Source: Chlamydiota bacterium (GTDB lineage: Bacteria > Chlamydiota > Chlamydiia > Chlamydiales > Criblamydiaceae). From it: a DNA stretch of 7,042 nt. Both the position numbers and the translations under genes were made by a program. Below the pieces are notes generated by a model. The model was given only the letters and a program-made list of their open reading frames with translations, was not told the DNA's origin and searched no databases. Below are positions 6,059 to 7,042 of this stretch, in pieces; positions within the stretch are counted from its first letter, which is position 1; the number at the start of each line of letters is the position of its first letter. The DNA is taken from positions 1 through 7,042 of the forward strand of contig JAJFMC010000257.1 of NCBI GenBank assembly GCA_021772365.1, written 5' to 3'.

Positions 6059-7042
6059 ATGAAATCCATCAAACACTTGCTGCTCGCCTTTTTTGTAGCA
6101 ACTCTCTTCACTCCTCCTCTTCACTCCGCCTGTGACTCCGATTGTGGCTCCGATTGCGACCGTGATACCGTTCGCTGCGACCCCGGTGATAACTCACAAT
6201 TCGAACAAGACCTTGATGAGAGAGATTGGGATGCCCTATACGACTACATCAACACAAAAAGAACGATTAACGTTAAGGAGAAGTCTTGTAACTTAACTAT
6301 TAGTGGTGATGTTAGGGCTAGTTGGAAGCGTAAGTGTGAAGAAGATTATTTCGGCCGAATCAGAAGGATTGATAAGGGTGATTATTACAAGTATATCGGG
6401 AAAGATAAATATAATATGGCGTTTAACCTACGGTTTGACTACGTATGCGATAGAGCCTGGGCCGTTGCTCATCTTCAGTTCGATAACACAGGAGGTGTTT
6501 GTAACGATCACAATTGCAAAAAAGATCCTGAAGGCATGCATGGTAGTGGCTCCGGTTGTGACCTTGACTTGAAAAAAGCTTATATAGGGTACAACTTGTG
6601 CTGTGATGGGTGTACACGGTTTGATATAGAAGTAGGTCGTCGTCGCTTGTATCAGGTTTTTGATTCTCAAGTTCAATTTTTAAGTCGTTTCGACGGAGTC
6701 CTCCTAAAATACAATAGTTACTGCGAGTGTTTAGGAGATTGGTATGTTCATGCTGCCGGATTTATCGTTGATGCACGAGTTGACCACTATGCTTATTTGA
6801 TTGAAGGTGGTGTTTATGAAATTTGCAACACCGGTGTAGAAGTGAAATATAGTTTTGTCGACTGGAGAAAACACGGAAAAAATTATTGCCGCGTGAGAGA
6901 TGCTATCGGTACACGCTTCAGGAACTCCCAGTTCACTCTGTACTATCACTTTAATCCAGAATATATTTGTATGCCTGCAAAAGCTTTTGCGGCGGTGCTT
7001 TGGAACCATGATGCTTATGTTCCTAGTGGTAAGAGCTTGAGC
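6059..7042 (+). CDS. Cysteine-rich porin-like outer-membrane protein, C-terminus beyond the window
   Basis: The frame is open from ATG 6059 to the last base, 328 complete codons without a stop, so the gene is cut by the window edge. GGAG (6049-6052) sits six bases before the start. Residues 1-24 are a signal peptide, with likely cleavage after HSA. The next residues (25-40) are a Cys/Asp-rich stretch containing C25, C29, C33 and C40. The visible part has 18 cysteines, including CC-x-x-C (181-185) and CEC (222-224). A short helical acidic segment (47-66) precedes many amphipathic strands, for example NMAFNLRFDYV (119-129), RFDIEVGRRRLYQVF (187-201), FDGVLLKYN (211-219) and VEVKYSFVDW (260-269). 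This indicates a beta-barrel porin, probably crosslinked in the chlamydial outer membrane. It is not a close copy of the preceding protein, but both carry an LCCD turn. The Pom porins of Protochlamydia are a possible comparison that I could not verify. The missing end should show an aromatic terminal strand. Confidence 0.75.
   Translation, partial: MKSIKHLLLAFFVATLFTPPLHSACDSDCGSDCDRDTVRCDPGDNSQFEQDLDERDWDALYDYINTKRTINVKEKSCNLTISGDVRASWKRKCEEDYFGRIRRIDKGDYYKYIGKDKYNMAFNLRFDYVCDRAWAVAHLQFDNTGGVCNDHNCKKDPEGMHGSGSGCDLDLKKAYIGYNLCCDGCTRFDIEVGRRRLYQVFDSQVQFLSRFDGVLLKYNSYCECLGDWYVHAAGFIVDARVDHYAYLIEGGVYEICNTGVEVKYSFVDWRKHGKNYCRVRDAIGTRFRNSQFTLYYHFNPEYICMPAKAFAAVLWNHDAYVPSGKSLS
6121..6156 (+). repeat. 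Three tandem 12-base units coding for x-S-x-C repeats
   Basis: TCACTCCGCCTG, TGACTCCGATTG and TGGCTCCGATTG follow one another (6121-6156). The last two differ at one base and the first is more diverged. In the reading frame they give HSAC, DSDC and GSDC, straddling the signal-peptide cleavage site and the start of the mature protein. Each unit adds one cysteine, so unit number could vary by slippage without breaking the frame. Confidence 0.55.

Noticed and set aside
6303..6572. 89-codon + strand open frame, and minus-strand frames at 6423-6676 and 6731-7009
   Set aside because: They overlap the cysteine-rich porin-like frame that runs open from 6059 to the edge and has a signal peptide, ribosome binding site and barrel pattern, so they are shadows.

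Overview
The window looks like chromosomal DNA from an environmental ('chlamydia-like') member of the Chlamydiota, perhaps near Simkaniaceae or Parachlamydiaceae. The main reason is the right-hand third, which carries two adjacent genes for exported, very cysteine-rich, beta-strand-rich proteins. These resemble the MOMP-like and cysteine-rich outer-membrane proteins of that phylum, whose envelope is held together by disulfides rather than a conventional peptidoglycan layer. The DNA is A+T-rich throughout. The taxonomic call is an inference from protein style, since no marker gene (rRNA, ribosomal protein) is present.

Layout, all genes on the + strand. Bases 1-200 hold no gene that I can see. 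Bases 201-1454 encode a membrane-anchored beta-propeller of the arylsulfotransferase (ASST) family. Bases 1455-1827 are a 373-base non-coding gap. It contains a weak terminator-like hairpin, a large imperfect palindrome of about 164 bp that looks like an ERIC/MITE-type intergenic repeat (1523-1686), an extended -10 promoter (1701-1728) and a leader hairpin ending in a T-run (1753-1804). Bases 1828-4794 encode a 988-residue GTG-started protein of unknown function with a central coiled coil. A Gln/Cys motif and a C-terminal His/Asp motif suggest, without proving, a papain-like cysteine-protease fold. Bases 4906-5823 encode a roughly 305-residue cysteine-rich outer-membrane barrel. Bases 5824-6058 hold a short relic resembling the end of the palindromic repeat, a perfect 18-bp inverted repeat and a TTGACA promoter. 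From 6059 to the right edge runs a second cysteine-rich porin-like protein, 328 codons open and cut by the window end.

Each of the last three genes has its own promoter-like sequence and sizeable spacers, so I do not read them as one operon. The two cysteine-rich proteins probably act in the same place, the disulfide-linked outer membrane. The ASST-like protein and the 988-residue protein are linked to them only by position. No tRNA, rRNA, CRISPR array, transposase or replication origin was seen.
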